This document shows positions 1 through 7,151 of a DNA stretch of 46,583 nt, one piece after another. Origin of the DNA: an uncultured Clostridia bacterium (GTDB lineage: Bacteria > Bacillota > Clostridia > Christensenellales > Aristaeellaceae). The stretch's first letter is position 1. The number at the start of each line of letters is the position of its first letter. The translations under genes were made by a program, and so were the position numbers. The stretch lies in NCBI GenBank assembly GCA_946411525.1, contig CAMKEI010000014.1:1-46583 (forward strand), read 5' to 3'. The notes below the pieces were generated by a model. The model made no database searches, was not told the DNA's origin, and worked only from the letters and a program-made list of their open reading frames with translations.

Positions 1-1
1 G

Positions 2-75
2 CACACCCGGCGGGATTCGAACCCACGGCCTGCCGCTTAGGAGGCGGCCGCTCTATCCTACTGAGCTACGGGTGC
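2..75 (-). tRNA. tRNA-Arg (anticodon CCU)
   Basis: Read on the minus strand this folds as a complete 74-nt cloverleaf. The acceptor stem is GCACCCG with CGGGTGT (one G-U pair at 1-72). The anticodon stem is GCCGC/GCGGC around the loop CTCCTAA, giving anticodon CCT, which reads AGG. The T arm is GTGGG/CCCGC around TTCGAAT. The discriminator is G73, and whether CCA is encoded cannot be seen because the window ends one base later. The sequence just upstream has only a TATAAA-like -10 and no clear -35, unlike the broken copy at 185-346. Confidence 0.95.
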
Positions 76-184
76 ATGCCTTGATTTATAACGCTTCCGG
101 CATTTTGAAGCTTCACGAAATTGGCGGGTTTTATTAGAAAAACCGGGTCAATTTCTAACGAAAATCGGGGGTTTTTGGTGCTTG

Positions 185-346
185 CGCACCCGGTTGGTTC
201 CGAACTCTGCTCCGCGCGCTTCTGTTAGAATTTTCAGCGCCCTCGGCTGGGATCGAACTCCGCACCCTTTTCGGATTATAGCCCATTTGCGAGCGTTCGT
301 CTATTTCTTAGGAGGCGGCCGCTCTATCCTACTGAGCTACGGGTGC
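185..346 (-). pseudogene. Broken tRNA-Arg(CCU) copy: intact 5' half, decayed 3' part
   Basis: Bases 307-346 repeat exactly the 5' half of the intact tRNA at 36-75 (acceptor 5' strand, D arm and most of the anticodon arm). The match stops just after the anticodon loop. The following 120 nt do not form a normal 3' half, but hold two degenerate T-arm-like stretches, at about 241-270 and 186-210. The last ends in CGGGTGC, which could still pair with the 5' GCACCCG. At 162 nt it is too long for a tRNA. It is either a decayed duplication or a recombination scar. A strong promoter lies directly upstream. Confidence 0.6.
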
Positions 347-358
347 AAGACCTTGAAT

Positions 359-387
359 AGTATATGGTTCAGGGAGATTTTTGTCAA
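359..387 (-). promoter_or_regulatory. Consensus promoter in front of the broken tRNA copy
   Basis: On the minus strand TTGACA (387-382) is followed after exactly 17 nt by TATACT (364-359). The start would fall near position 352, a few bases before the tRNA-like 5' end at 346. A transcript would run through the broken copy into the intact tRNA-Arg at 75-2, so this may be the real promoter of both. Confidence 0.75.
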
Positions 388-484
388 TCATAAAAGGAAT
401 CATGACGGATACTTGCATATCATTTCGTTTATGTATTATATTATTGTTCCGGAAACGACAGATTATTATGAAAGGACGATTCTC

Positions 485-739
485 ATGAAACAGATTATCT
501 GCAAGACAGAATACGATACAGAAGCTTCCGAGCTGATTATGAAGAAGACATACGGTAACTTCGGCGATCCCTGGGGTTACGAGGAGAGCTTGTATAAGAC
601 TTCGGACGGGAAATACTTCCTCTATTGTTTCGGCGGCTTCAATTCACCTTATCCCAAAGAGTCCATCAAGCGAATCGCGGCGGACAAAGTGAACGCCTGG
701 CTGGAAGACACAAGGCGCCACATGACAGAGAATCCCTGA
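485..739 (+). CDS. Small conserved hypothetical protein (84 aa)
   Basis: The start is the ATG at 485, preceded by AAAGGA about ten bases upstream. The open frame extends further 5' but that part runs across the tRNA remnants and is not protein-like. The 84-residue product begins MKQIICKTEYDTEASELI. It has a Gly/Tyr/Phe-rich middle (GNFGDPWGYEESLY, YFLYCFGGFNS) and an ending rich in charged residues. No signal peptide or membrane segment is visible. I recognise no function; similar short proteins occur in Clostridia as hypotheticals. It stands alone, ending at a bidirectional terminator. Confidence 0.7.
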   Translation: MKQIICKTEYDTEASELIMKKTYGNFGDPWGYEESLYKTSDGKYFLYCFGGFNSPYPKESIKRIAADKVNAWLEDTRRHMTENP

Positions 740-753
740 CTGCGTATGGATAG

Positions 754-788
754 AAGGATGCCCCGGCCTGTACGGCCGGGGCATCCTT
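754..788. terminator. Bidirectional intrinsic terminator
   Basis: A perfect 15-bp stem (754-768 with 774-788) has a 5-nt loop and a GC-rich core, GCCCCGGCC/GGCCGGGGC. It lies between the converging stops at 739 and 802 and is flanked by short T-rich ends, so it can serve both genes. Confidence 0.9.
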
Positions 789-801
789 TCCGCTCACAGC
801 A

Positions 802-1248
802 TTATGGTTCCTGTTCCGTCATCCCGAGCCTCTTTGTCAGCTCTCCGAGCGAAATATCATACTGTTCCCGAGAGATAGCCCCGCGTTCCAGGAACAGGTC
901 CAGCGTCTGCTTCTGGTCGAAATAGAGCTGCACCATCTGTTCCGCATGAGAGGGGTGGGCTTTGAGATCCCTGAAACGATCCAGCAGATCGCTGATCCCG
1001 TCCTGGGAGAGAACGCCGCGCTTCAACCCTTCCGGAAGCAGCCCGGCTTCATCCGCGGCATAGTCCTCCTGCCATTCGGGACTGGTGTAGTAGGCATCCA
1101 GTTCCTTCAGCTCGGGAAGGATCTCTTCATAGACAGCAGGTTTGATCCCGTCCAGGTCGACGGTCCGGAGGATCCTGTCCATGATTTTTTCGTAATGGGT
1201 GATCCTGTCCGTCCGGATGGCATTCTCTCTGTCGAAATGCTGACTCAT
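802..1248 (-). CDS. DUF4298 domain-containing protein
   Basis: This 148-aa protein carries the hallmark DUF4298 stretch near residues 55-85: a 'YYTSPEWQEDYAADEAGLLP' block followed by LKRGVLSQDGISDLL. The N-terminal part looks helical (HYEKIMDRILRTVD), and the C-terminal 50 residues (HAEQMVQLYFDQKQ, EQYDISLGELTKRLG) are an extra segment beyond the usual roughly 90-aa DUF4298 protein. The function of the family is unknown and the product looks cytoplasmic. GAGAGG precedes the ATG at 1248. It follows the MGMT-like gene on the same strand by 78 bases and is probably co-transcribed. Confidence 0.85.
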   Translation of the reverse strand: MSQHFDRENAIRTDRITHYEKIMDRILRTVDLDGIKPAVYEEILPELKELDAYYTSPEWQEDYAADEAGLLPEGLKRGVLSQDGISDLLDRFRDLKAHPSHAEQMVQLYFDQKQTLDLFLERGAISREQYDISLGELTKRLGMTEQEP

Positions 1249-1326
1249 GGGTTCGCTCCTCTCTTTTTGTGATATTCCACTTTATATAACGTCTGCCGAA
1301 GACTGATTTCAGGCATGGTTTGTCAA

Positions 1327-1623
1327 TCAGCACTGCCATTGATGCTTCCGCATATCCACGTTGCCGTTTCCCCGGAACGTGACACCTTCAGCCTTCAGCC
1401 GTTCCCGCTGCTCAGGGAAATGAGGCGCGAGCCTGCCGGCGTGATTGACGACCCGGTGACAGGGATAATCCCCATAAAACTGTGACATGCTCAGGACTTT
1501 GCCAACCAGACGGGCATTCCTGTCCCGTCCGATCAGCCGGGCAATCTGGCCGTAGGAAGCTACATTCCCTTCGGGGATTTCCTCCACCACGGACAGAATC
1601 TCATAAATCAGGCGCTCATCCAT
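1327..1623 (-). CDS. MGMT-family (6-O-methylguanine DNA methyltransferase-like) protein
   Basis: The 98-residue product is a short single-domain MGMT-fold protein. It shows the helix-turn-helix region (GNVASYGQIARLIGR) and the active-site motif YPCHRVV followed by NHAGRL, with the methyl-acceptor Cys present. True alkyltransferase-like proteins have Trp there, so this one could accept alkyl groups, although it lacks the N-terminal domain of Ada/Ogt. I chose the ATG at 1623 because MDERLIYEIL begins the family homology. The frame stays open to an ATG at 1746, but that 41-residue extension (MNHIPPWYAGSK...) resembles no domain. A promoter candidate lies at 1786-1815. Confidence 0.85.
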   Translation of the reverse strand: MDERLIYEILSVVEEIPEGNVASYGQIARLIGRDRNARLVGKVLSMSQFYGDYPCHRVVNHAGRLAPHFPEQRERLKAEGVTFRGNGNVDMRKHQWQC

Positions 1624-1785
1624 CAGTTTTGTTTCCGCTTTCTTTGAAAACGATTCAGGATCCGTTCCCGCAAAGGGTTTCTGGCATCTGCCGGAACCTG
1701 CTGGAAAAGCTTTGCTCCCAGCATACCAGGGTGGAATATGGTTCATACTTCATCCCGAGAAAACACAAACCCTGATTATGATGTC

Positions 1786-1815
1786 ATTATAATACATAAA
1801 CCACGTATTTCTCAA
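1786..1815 (-). promoter_or_regulatory. Candidate promoter for the MGMT-like gene
   Basis: On the minus strand TTGAGA (1815-1810) and TATAAT (1791-1786) are separated by 18 nt. It lies in the 380-base divergent region between the MGMT-like gene and butyrate kinase. No equally clear promoter was seen for butyrate kinase. Confidence 0.55.
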
Positions 1816-2002
1816 AGCTGTTACCTATATTTTTTGCGCAAAGTGAAGAAACACCAGAAAAGACAAAAGGGAAGCAGGAAAACAGAAAGCCGCGAAGAAT
1901 AGAGAAGTGTTGTCCGTGAACGGACATGCACACGAACGTGCGCAGATGAAGAAGGAGAAGACAGAAGCGTTCCGGAAGGAACGGCCCGGTCTGCAGAATG
2001 AC

Positions 2003-3115
2003 ATGGAAAAAGAATATAAACTGCTGATAATCAATCCCGGTTCCACATCCACGAAGATCAGCCTCTTTGTCAACGAAAAAGAAGTGTATGAAAGAAGCCA
2101 GTTTCATGACGCGCCGGTACTGCTTCAGTTTCCCCACGTCAACGGCCAGGTGCCGTTCCGGTACCAGGTAATTCTGGACATGCTGAAAGCGGAGAATACG
2201 GATCCGGCTGAGATCGACGCGTTTGTGGGTCGCGGCGGCAGCGCATGCACACAGCCCAGCGGCGTGACGATAATCGATCAGAAACTGTACGACGACACGG
2301 AAGCGGCGGTCGGCGGAAGCGAGCATGCCGCGAAACTGGGCGTCATGCTGGCCTGGAAATTCGCCCAGGCGTATCATCGCCCCGCCTATACGCTGAATCC
2401 CACAAACGTTGATGAATACTGTGATTACGCACGCCTTACCGGCATCCGCGGACTCTATCGGACGCCTCATTCCCATGTGCTGAATCCCAAAGCGGTCGCG
2501 GAGGCACACGCAAAAGCCATCGGCAGGAGATATGAAGACTGCAATTTTATAGTAGCCCATATCGATGGCGGCGTCACCGTCAGCGCGCATTACCATGGAC
2601 GAATGACAGACGGTACCATGGGTGCGGACGGCGACGGGCCGTTTGCTCCCACAAGAATCGGCAGCGTGCCGGTGCTGGCACTGCTGGATTATATCGAAGC
2701 CCATTCCACAGATGAAGTACGGCGGATGTGTTCACGATCCGGTGGATTTGTCAGCCTCTTCGGCACTTCCAACTCCGATACCGTTCACGCGCTGGTGGAT
2801 CAGGGAGACAGGAAGGCGACGCTGGTATGGAATACCATGATCTACCAGATCTGCAAGAGTATCGGAGCAATGAGCGCGGTACTTTGCGGGAAAGTGGACG
2901 CCATCCTTCTTACGGGCGGTCTGATGCGGTTTGACGATATTACCGAAGGCATTCGCGAGCGTTGCAGCTGGATTGCGCCGATTCATGTGTATCCGGGTGA
3001 GATGGAGCAGGAAGCGATGGCTTTCCCGGTACTGAAGGTACTGCGCGGAGAGACTGCCGCCATGACATACAGCGGGAAAAATGTGTGGCAGGGTTTTGAG
3101 GGCGTGACATTCTGA
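2003..3115 (+). CDS. buk: Butyrate kinase
   Basis: This acetokinase-family (ASKHA fold) enzyme interconverts butyryl phosphate and ADP with butyrate and ATP, the last ATP-yielding step of the Ptb-Buk butyrate route. From the ATG at 2003 it is 370 aa, a little over the family norm. Seen motifs are NPGSTSTK near residue 10, GRGGSA near 76, a THSHVLNP-like block (PHSHVLNP), AHIDGGVTVSAH, DGTMGADGDGPF and TGGLM near the C-terminus. The frame is open to 1907, and the ATG at 1946 is an alternative start. Neither has a good ribosome binding site, so the start is inferred from homology. No phosphotransbutyrylase gene lies beside it, which is unusual. Confidence 0.93.
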   Translation: MEKEYKLLIINPGSTSTKISLFVNEKEVYERSQFHDAPVLLQFPHVNGQVPFRYQVILDMLKAENTDPAEIDAFVGRGGSACTQPSGVTIIDQKLYDDTEAAVGGSEHAAKLGVMLAWKFAQAYHRPAYTLNPTNVDEYCDYARLTGIRGLYRTPHSHVLNPKAVAEAHAKAIGRRYEDCNFIVAHIDGGVTVSAHYHGRMTDGTMGADGDGPFAPTRIGSVPVLALLDYIEAHSTDEVRRMCSRSGGFVSLFGTSNSDTVHALVDQGDRKATLVWNTMIYQICKSIGAMSAVLCGKVDAILLTGGLMRFDDITEGIRERCSWIAPIHVYPGEMEQEAMAFPVLKVLRGETAAMTYSGKNVWQGFEGVTF

Positions 3116-3153
3116 CAGAAAAAACGACAGACAATCTGCCGCAGCATATATTC

Positions 3154-3192
3154 AGCCTGCCTGACGATATTTCGCGGGCAGGCTTTGTTTCC
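3154..3192 (+). terminator. Intrinsic terminator after butyrate kinase
   Basis: AGCCTGCC (3154-3161) pairs with GGCAGGCT (3177-3184) over a 15-nt loop, followed by TTGTTT. It lies 38 bases after the buk stop. Confidence 0.75.
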
Positions 3193-3291
3193 GATACCTC
3201 TCTTTCATATATGCAGAGAACGTGATATGATAAATAAAAAAACAGTCAGATTCCCGGGACAGGCAGAGTTATTCAGGGGAGAATCATTCGG

Positions 3292-5760
3292 ATGAAGAGA
3301 GTCAGAGCAGCCTTTGCATCATTTGTTGTTGATCATCGCCGCGCAATTTTCGCGGTCATGCTGATCATTGCCGCGGTGTGCGCGTTTTTCATGATGAAGG
3401 TTGAAATCAATACGGATCTGACAAAATACCTGCCTGACCGTTCAGCAATGAAGCAGGGAATCGATATCATGTCAGAAGAATATCCCGATATGCAGACAAG
3501 CCAGACGATCCGCGTCATGTTCGACCATCTCCGGCCGGAGGAGAAAGAGGAGATACGGACAAGGCTGAAAGCCATCCCATACGTCACGGACGTTGCCTGG
3601 CAGGCGGACAGTGCGGAATACAACCGGGACGATTATACGCTGTATGTCATCAGCACGAACGCGGATTATAAATCTCCTGAAATCAAATCCATCAAGAAAG
3701 CCCTGGAACAGGATTTCCAGGGATATTCCATAGCATGGCATGACGATGACGTGGGAATTCCGGAAGTCCCCGCCTGGATCCTGCTGAGCGGCGTTGGCGC
3801 GATTCTGATTGTCCTGCTGATCATGTGCGGATCATGGATAGAACCCTTTCTGTTCCTTACATGCATAGGCATTGCCGTCGCGATCAATCAGGGGACGAAC
3901 ATCTTTCAGGGGAGCGTCTCCATCGTTACGTCATCCATGGCCTCAATCCTTCAGCTGGCTCTTTCCATGGATTACTCCATCATCCTGAGCAACCGCTTCA
4001 GACAGGAGAAGATGAAAAACGGGGACCTACCCGCCTCGATGAAAGCTGCCGTGGCCAACGCTTTCCCATCGATTGTTTCCAGCGGCATGACAACGGTTGC
4101 CGGACTCCTGATGCTTGTGTTCATGAGTTTCAAAATCGGAACGGATCTCGGTGTGGTACTGGCAAAAGGTGTATTCCTGAGCATGTTCTGTGTGCTGGCA
4201 ATCCTGCCCGGAATCCTGATTTCCTGTGACAGCCTGATCCGGAAGACAGCCAAACGGTCCCCGAGATTTCCAATGAAGGCGCTTGCCGGTTTTTCAAACA
4301 GAATGCATACCGTGATTACAGTGGTGTTCATTCTGCTGATGACAGGCGCGTTTATCATGCAGCAGCACACGGGTATTGTCTACACCATGCAGCGGGAGGA
4401 CGACGTCGCGGAAGTGTTCCCGGCTGACAATACCCTGGTGCTGGTGTATGAAAACCGGGACGAGCCTGCTGTCCCGGATATCTGCGCCATGCTGGACAAA
4501 GACGATAAAGTCAGGTCCGTTATGTCCTATTATTCACTGCTCGGCACTCCATATACGGCGGAGGAAATGGCACGGAATATCCCTGAAACGGGGAATGGCA
4601 TGAAGTTCGACGCAGACGCGCTGTCAATGATATTCTATACACGCTTTGCCGGAGACAAGCCGACAGAGATGACCCTGGCGGAATTCATGGCTTTTCTTTC
4701 CGATCATGTGGCGGGCAATGAATTGTTCACGGAATACATGAGCGAGGAGCAGCGGGGAATGATCAGCCAGATCAGCGAGTATGCGGACGTCTTCGGTATG
4801 TTTGCCGGGGACGATCCGCTGACACCGCATCAGATCAGCGAACTGTTTTCAGGCTTTTATTCCGATATGGATGAATCCTCGCTGGAACTGATGTTCCTGT
4901 ACAGAGCAGGACTGGAGAACAGCGATCCGGAATGGAAGATGACCCTGGAGGAAATGTTCGATTATCTGTACAACACGGTTCAGCACGATCCGAGATTCGC
5001 GCGGATGATGGGAGACGACACAAAAGCCGCTCTGGATGAAGCATATACGGCCCTGGAAGCCGGAAAAGGCCAGCTGGTGGGTGAAAAGCATTCCAGAATG
5101 ATCATTACGACGAAATACCCGGATGAATCCCAGGATACTTTCCGGTTTATTGAACAGCTTTCATCAGCCTGCGAGGAGAAGTTTACAGGACAATACAGCC
5201 TGATCGGCAATTCGGCCATGAACGAAGAGATGTCGCATTCCTTCGGAAGAGAATACCTGTTTATTACCGTTCTGACCGCAGCTGTCATTTATCTGATTAT
5301 TCTGCTGTCCACAAGATCATTCATCATTCCGCTGATCCTGGTGCTTATTGTCCAGACAGGCGTCTTCCTGACGGTTTCCGGGATCGGTCTTGCGGGGAGC
5401 AGTATCTATTACCTGGCGCTCCTCATCGTTCAATGCATATTGATGGGCGCGACCATCGACTACGGCATCCTGTTTACGAACTATTATACAGAGAACCGGA
5501 AGTCGGCACCTGTTTCCGAATCGATCAGAAAAGCATACGAAGGCGCGATTCATACCATCGCGACATCAGGCCTGATCCTGGTGCTGGTGACGTCGGTTAT
5601 CGGAAGGCTTTTTCAGGACCCGACGATTACGGCCATTGTGAATACGCTTTCACTGGGATCGCTTGTGGCAATTCTGCTGATCCTGATTTGCCTGCCGGGA
5701 ATCCTGATCAGCTTTGACAGGCGGATCATCAGGAAGCACGGAAAACCAGACAGACACTGA
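3292..5760 (+). CDS. MMPL/RND-superfamily membrane exporter
   Basis: This 822-aa integral membrane protein has the two-half layout of RND/MMPL transporters. TM1 is at about residues 13-34, followed by a soluble domain to about 160, five membrane helices (about 163-320) and TM7 near 338-356. A large soluble helical domain with many acidic residues (about 370-650) follows, then five more helices (about 655-812). The repeated motifs are visible: QLALSMDYSIILSNRF in the first half and MGATIDYGILFTNYY in the second, both in the TM4 position with the proton-relay Asp. Family members export lipids or hydrophobic compounds; the substrate here is unknown. GGGGAG precedes the ATG. It may form an operon with the 74-aa gene at 5843. 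Confidence 0.9.
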   Translation: MKRVRAAFASFVVDHRRAIFAVMLIIAAVCAFFMMKVEINTDLTKYLPDRSAMKQGIDIMSEEYPDMQTSQTIRVMFDHLRPEEKEEIRTRLKAIPYVTDVAWQADSAEYNRDDYTLYVISTNADYKSPEIKSIKKALEQDFQGYSIAWHDDDVGIPEVPAWILLSGVGAILIVLLIMCGSWIEPFLFLTCIGIAVAINQGTNIFQGSVSIVTSSMASILQLALSMDYSIILSNRFRQEKMKNGDLPASMKAAVANAFPSIVSSGMTTVAGLLMLVFMSFKIGTDLGVVLAKGVFLSMFCVLAILPGILISCDSLIRKTAKRSPRFPMKALAGFSNRMHTVITVVFILLMTGAFIMQQHTGIVYTMQREDDVAEVFPADNTLVLVYENRDEPAVPDICAMLDKDDKVRSVMSYYSLLGTPYTAEEMARNIPETGNGMKFDADALSMIFYTRFAGDKPTEMTLAEFMAFLSDHVAGNELFTEYMSEEQRGMISQISEYADVFGMFAGDDPLTPHQISELFSGFYSDMDESSLELMFLYRAGLENSDPEWKMTLEEMFDYLYNTVQHDPRFARMMGDDTKAALDEAYTALEAGKGQLVGEKHSRMIITTKYPDESQDTFRFIEQLSSACEEKFTGQYSLIGNSAMNEEMSHSFGREYLFITVLTAAVIYLIILLSTRSFIIPLILVLIVQTGVFLTVSGIGLAGSSIYYLALLIVQCILMGATIDYGILFTNYYTENRKSAPVSESIRKAYEGAIHTIATSGLILVLVTSVIGRLFQDPTITAIVNTLSLGSLVAILLILICLPGILISFDRRIIRKHGKPDRH

Positions 5761-5842
5761 AGCAGGATACAACTGCCGCGTTACAGCCTGTATCGGGGCG
5801 GACTAAGCAGTCATAGACCGTCAATCAGGGGGAGGAACAGAT

Positions 5843-6067
5843 ATGGCATTCTCTATATTCTCCAGAAAAAATAAAACGCCGGCTGCCCAGCCATACAAGG
5901 GCACGCCGGCAATCCGCTGCAGCATCTGCACAGGGGAGCAGGTGGCCGGTTTCCGCGACAGCGAAACCGGCCGGTTTGAGGAGGTCATGCTCCTCCGCTC
6001 TCCTGAAGACCTGGAATGGTTCAGGCAGCATTACGGGATCAGCGGTGAAATCGAAAAGATATACTGA
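5843..6067 (+). CDS. Conserved small protein with a CxxC motif (74 aa)
   Basis: A strong ribosome binding site (GGGGGAGG) precedes the ATG. After a basic, low-complexity start (FSRKNKTP) the protein has RCSICTGEQVAGF and then ETGRFEEVMLLRSPEDLEWF. The conserved-looking 'CxxCTGEQVAGF...TG.F.E.M' pattern suggests a real, compact family. I recognise it only as a recurring small Clostridial protein of no established function. One CxxC alone is not enough for a zinc ribbon. It lies 82 bases downstream of the MMPL gene and stops two bases before the ROK gene's stop on the other strand. Confidence 0.75.
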   Translation: MAFSIFSRKNKTPAAQPYKGTPAIRCSICTGEQVAGFRDSETGRFEEVMLLRSPEDLEWFRQHYGISGEIEKIY

Positions 6068-6069
6068 AA

Positions 6070-7032
6070 TCAGTCAAGGCCCTTGATCATGGCCAGATCA
6101 CCATAGAGGATGGAATCGTCTCCGAGCGAAGCAGTCTTGAGTTCCACGCTGGAACGGATGGCAGGCATACAGTAACGGTCCACTTCGGCGAGAATCTTCT
6201 TCAGGAAAAGATCACCCATGGCCTCGATGACCCCGCCGCCATACAGCACCAGATCCGGAGAGATCGTATTGATGAGGTTTCCGGTGGCGACAGCCAGCCA
6301 GTGACAGGCACGGTCCACGGCTTCCATGGCTACCTGGTCGCCGGCTTCCAGGGCCTTGACCAGCTTTTTGGAACGGAACACACCTTCCGTAATGGCATCC
6401 GCCATCATGGTTTCCCGTCCGCGGCTGATCTGCTGGCGTATATAGGCTGTCATCCCCTGCTTGCTGGAGAAGGCCTCCAGACAGCCGCGCTGGCCGCAGT
6501 TGCAAAGCGGTCCTTCCGGATCGAGAATCATATGACCGTACTCGGCAGCCTTGAACTGATTGCCTGTAAAGAGCTTGCCGTTGAGAATCAGGCCGCCGCC
6601 CATGCCGGTACCGACAAACAGACCGACGATATTTTTATAGCCTTTGGCGGCTCCGAAGTGATATTCGCCCAGGACGCCCAGGTTTACGTCATTTCCGACA
6701 TAGAAGGGGACACCGAATTCCTTGCGCATGGCGGAAGCCATGTCATAATTGCGCCAGGGAAGATTCGGGGTAAAGAGGACGATTCCCTTATCCTGGTCGA
6801 TGACGCCCGGAGCACAGGAAGCCACAGCGTTCAGCTTCTTTCTGTCGATTCCGGACTCCTTAATCATTTCGTTCACAACGCTGACGATGACTTTTTCCAC
6901 ATCGCCGGATCCTTCTCCGCCGCTTTTGGAGCGCTTTTTCAGACGGTAAATGATCTTGTCCTTTTCATCAAAGATCGCGCCGAGTACTTTGGTGCCGCCC
7001 ACGTCGAGACAGATGTTGTAGCGTTCAGGCAT
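6070..7032 (-). CDS. ROK-family sugar kinase (glucokinase-like)
   Basis: This 320-aa ROK protein has no N-terminal helix-turn-helix, so it is a kinase rather than an NagC/XylR repressor. The ATP phosphate-binding motif LDVGGTKVLGAIF is at residues 9-21, with a second phosphate loop GTGMGGGLILNG near 142. The ROK zinc motif CNCGQRGCLEAF follows near 178, preceded by the sugar-contacting E(Y)GH. The likely reaction is ATP-dependent 6-phosphorylation of glucose or a related hexose. TAAGGAGG directly before the ATG is a perfect ribosome binding site. It follows ppk on the same strand across a 119-base gap that contains an AT-rich repeat. Confidence 0.9.
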   Translation of the reverse strand: MPERYNICLDVGGTKVLGAIFDEKDKIIYRLKKRSKSGGEGSGDVEKVIVSVVNEMIKESGIDRKKLNAVASCAPGVIDQDKGIVLFTPNLPWRNYDMASAMRKEFGVPFYVGNDVNLGVLGEYHFGAAKGYKNIVGLFVGTGMGGGLILNGKLFTGNQFKAAEYGHMILDPEGPLCNCGQRGCLEAFSSKQGMTAYIRQQISRGRETMMADAITEGVFRSKKLVKALEAGDQVAMEAVDRACHWLAVATGNLINTISPDLVLYGGGVIEAMGDLFLKKILAEVDRYCMPAIRSSVELKTASLGDDSILYGDLAMIKGLD

Positions 7033-7051
7033 GACAGAACCTCCTTACATT

Positions 7052-7084
7052 AATTCATAATTCACAATTCATAATTCATAATTT
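7052..7084. repeat. AT-rich short repeat, copy 1
   Basis: On the minus strand this reads as overlapping units of AATTATGAATT and AATTGTGAATT in the ppk-ROK gap. Related copies lie at 15695-15733 and 41988-42006. It contains no stable hairpin or gene. Confidence 0.7.
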
Positions 7085-7151
7085 ATCCACTGCGGCGGGA
7101 AGATCGCGGGGGAATACATATCTTCGTTTTGCCGGTTGGAATGATATCGGG

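Noticed and set aside
185-346. tRNA with a group I intron in the anticodon loop
   Set aside because: Such introns exist in tRNA-Arg(CCU), but the insert is under 100 bases, far too short for a group I core, and the 3' half does not complete the anticodon and T stems.
36-347. Integrated mobile element between two tRNA copies
   Set aside because: The direct repeats are suggestive, but the stretch between is only about 230 bases with no integrase, so only a scar could be argued.
182-484. In-frame extension upstream of the 84-aa gene
   Set aside because: It runs across tRNA-like remnants and a minus-strand promoter, and the translated part has no protein character. The ATG at 485 has its own ribosome binding site.
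1624-1746. N-terminal extension of the MGMT-like protein
   Set aside because: The extra 41 residues are Pro/Gly/Lys-rich without homology, and the family fold starts at the ATG at 1623. A promoter at 1786-1815 would allow either start, so this is not fully closed.
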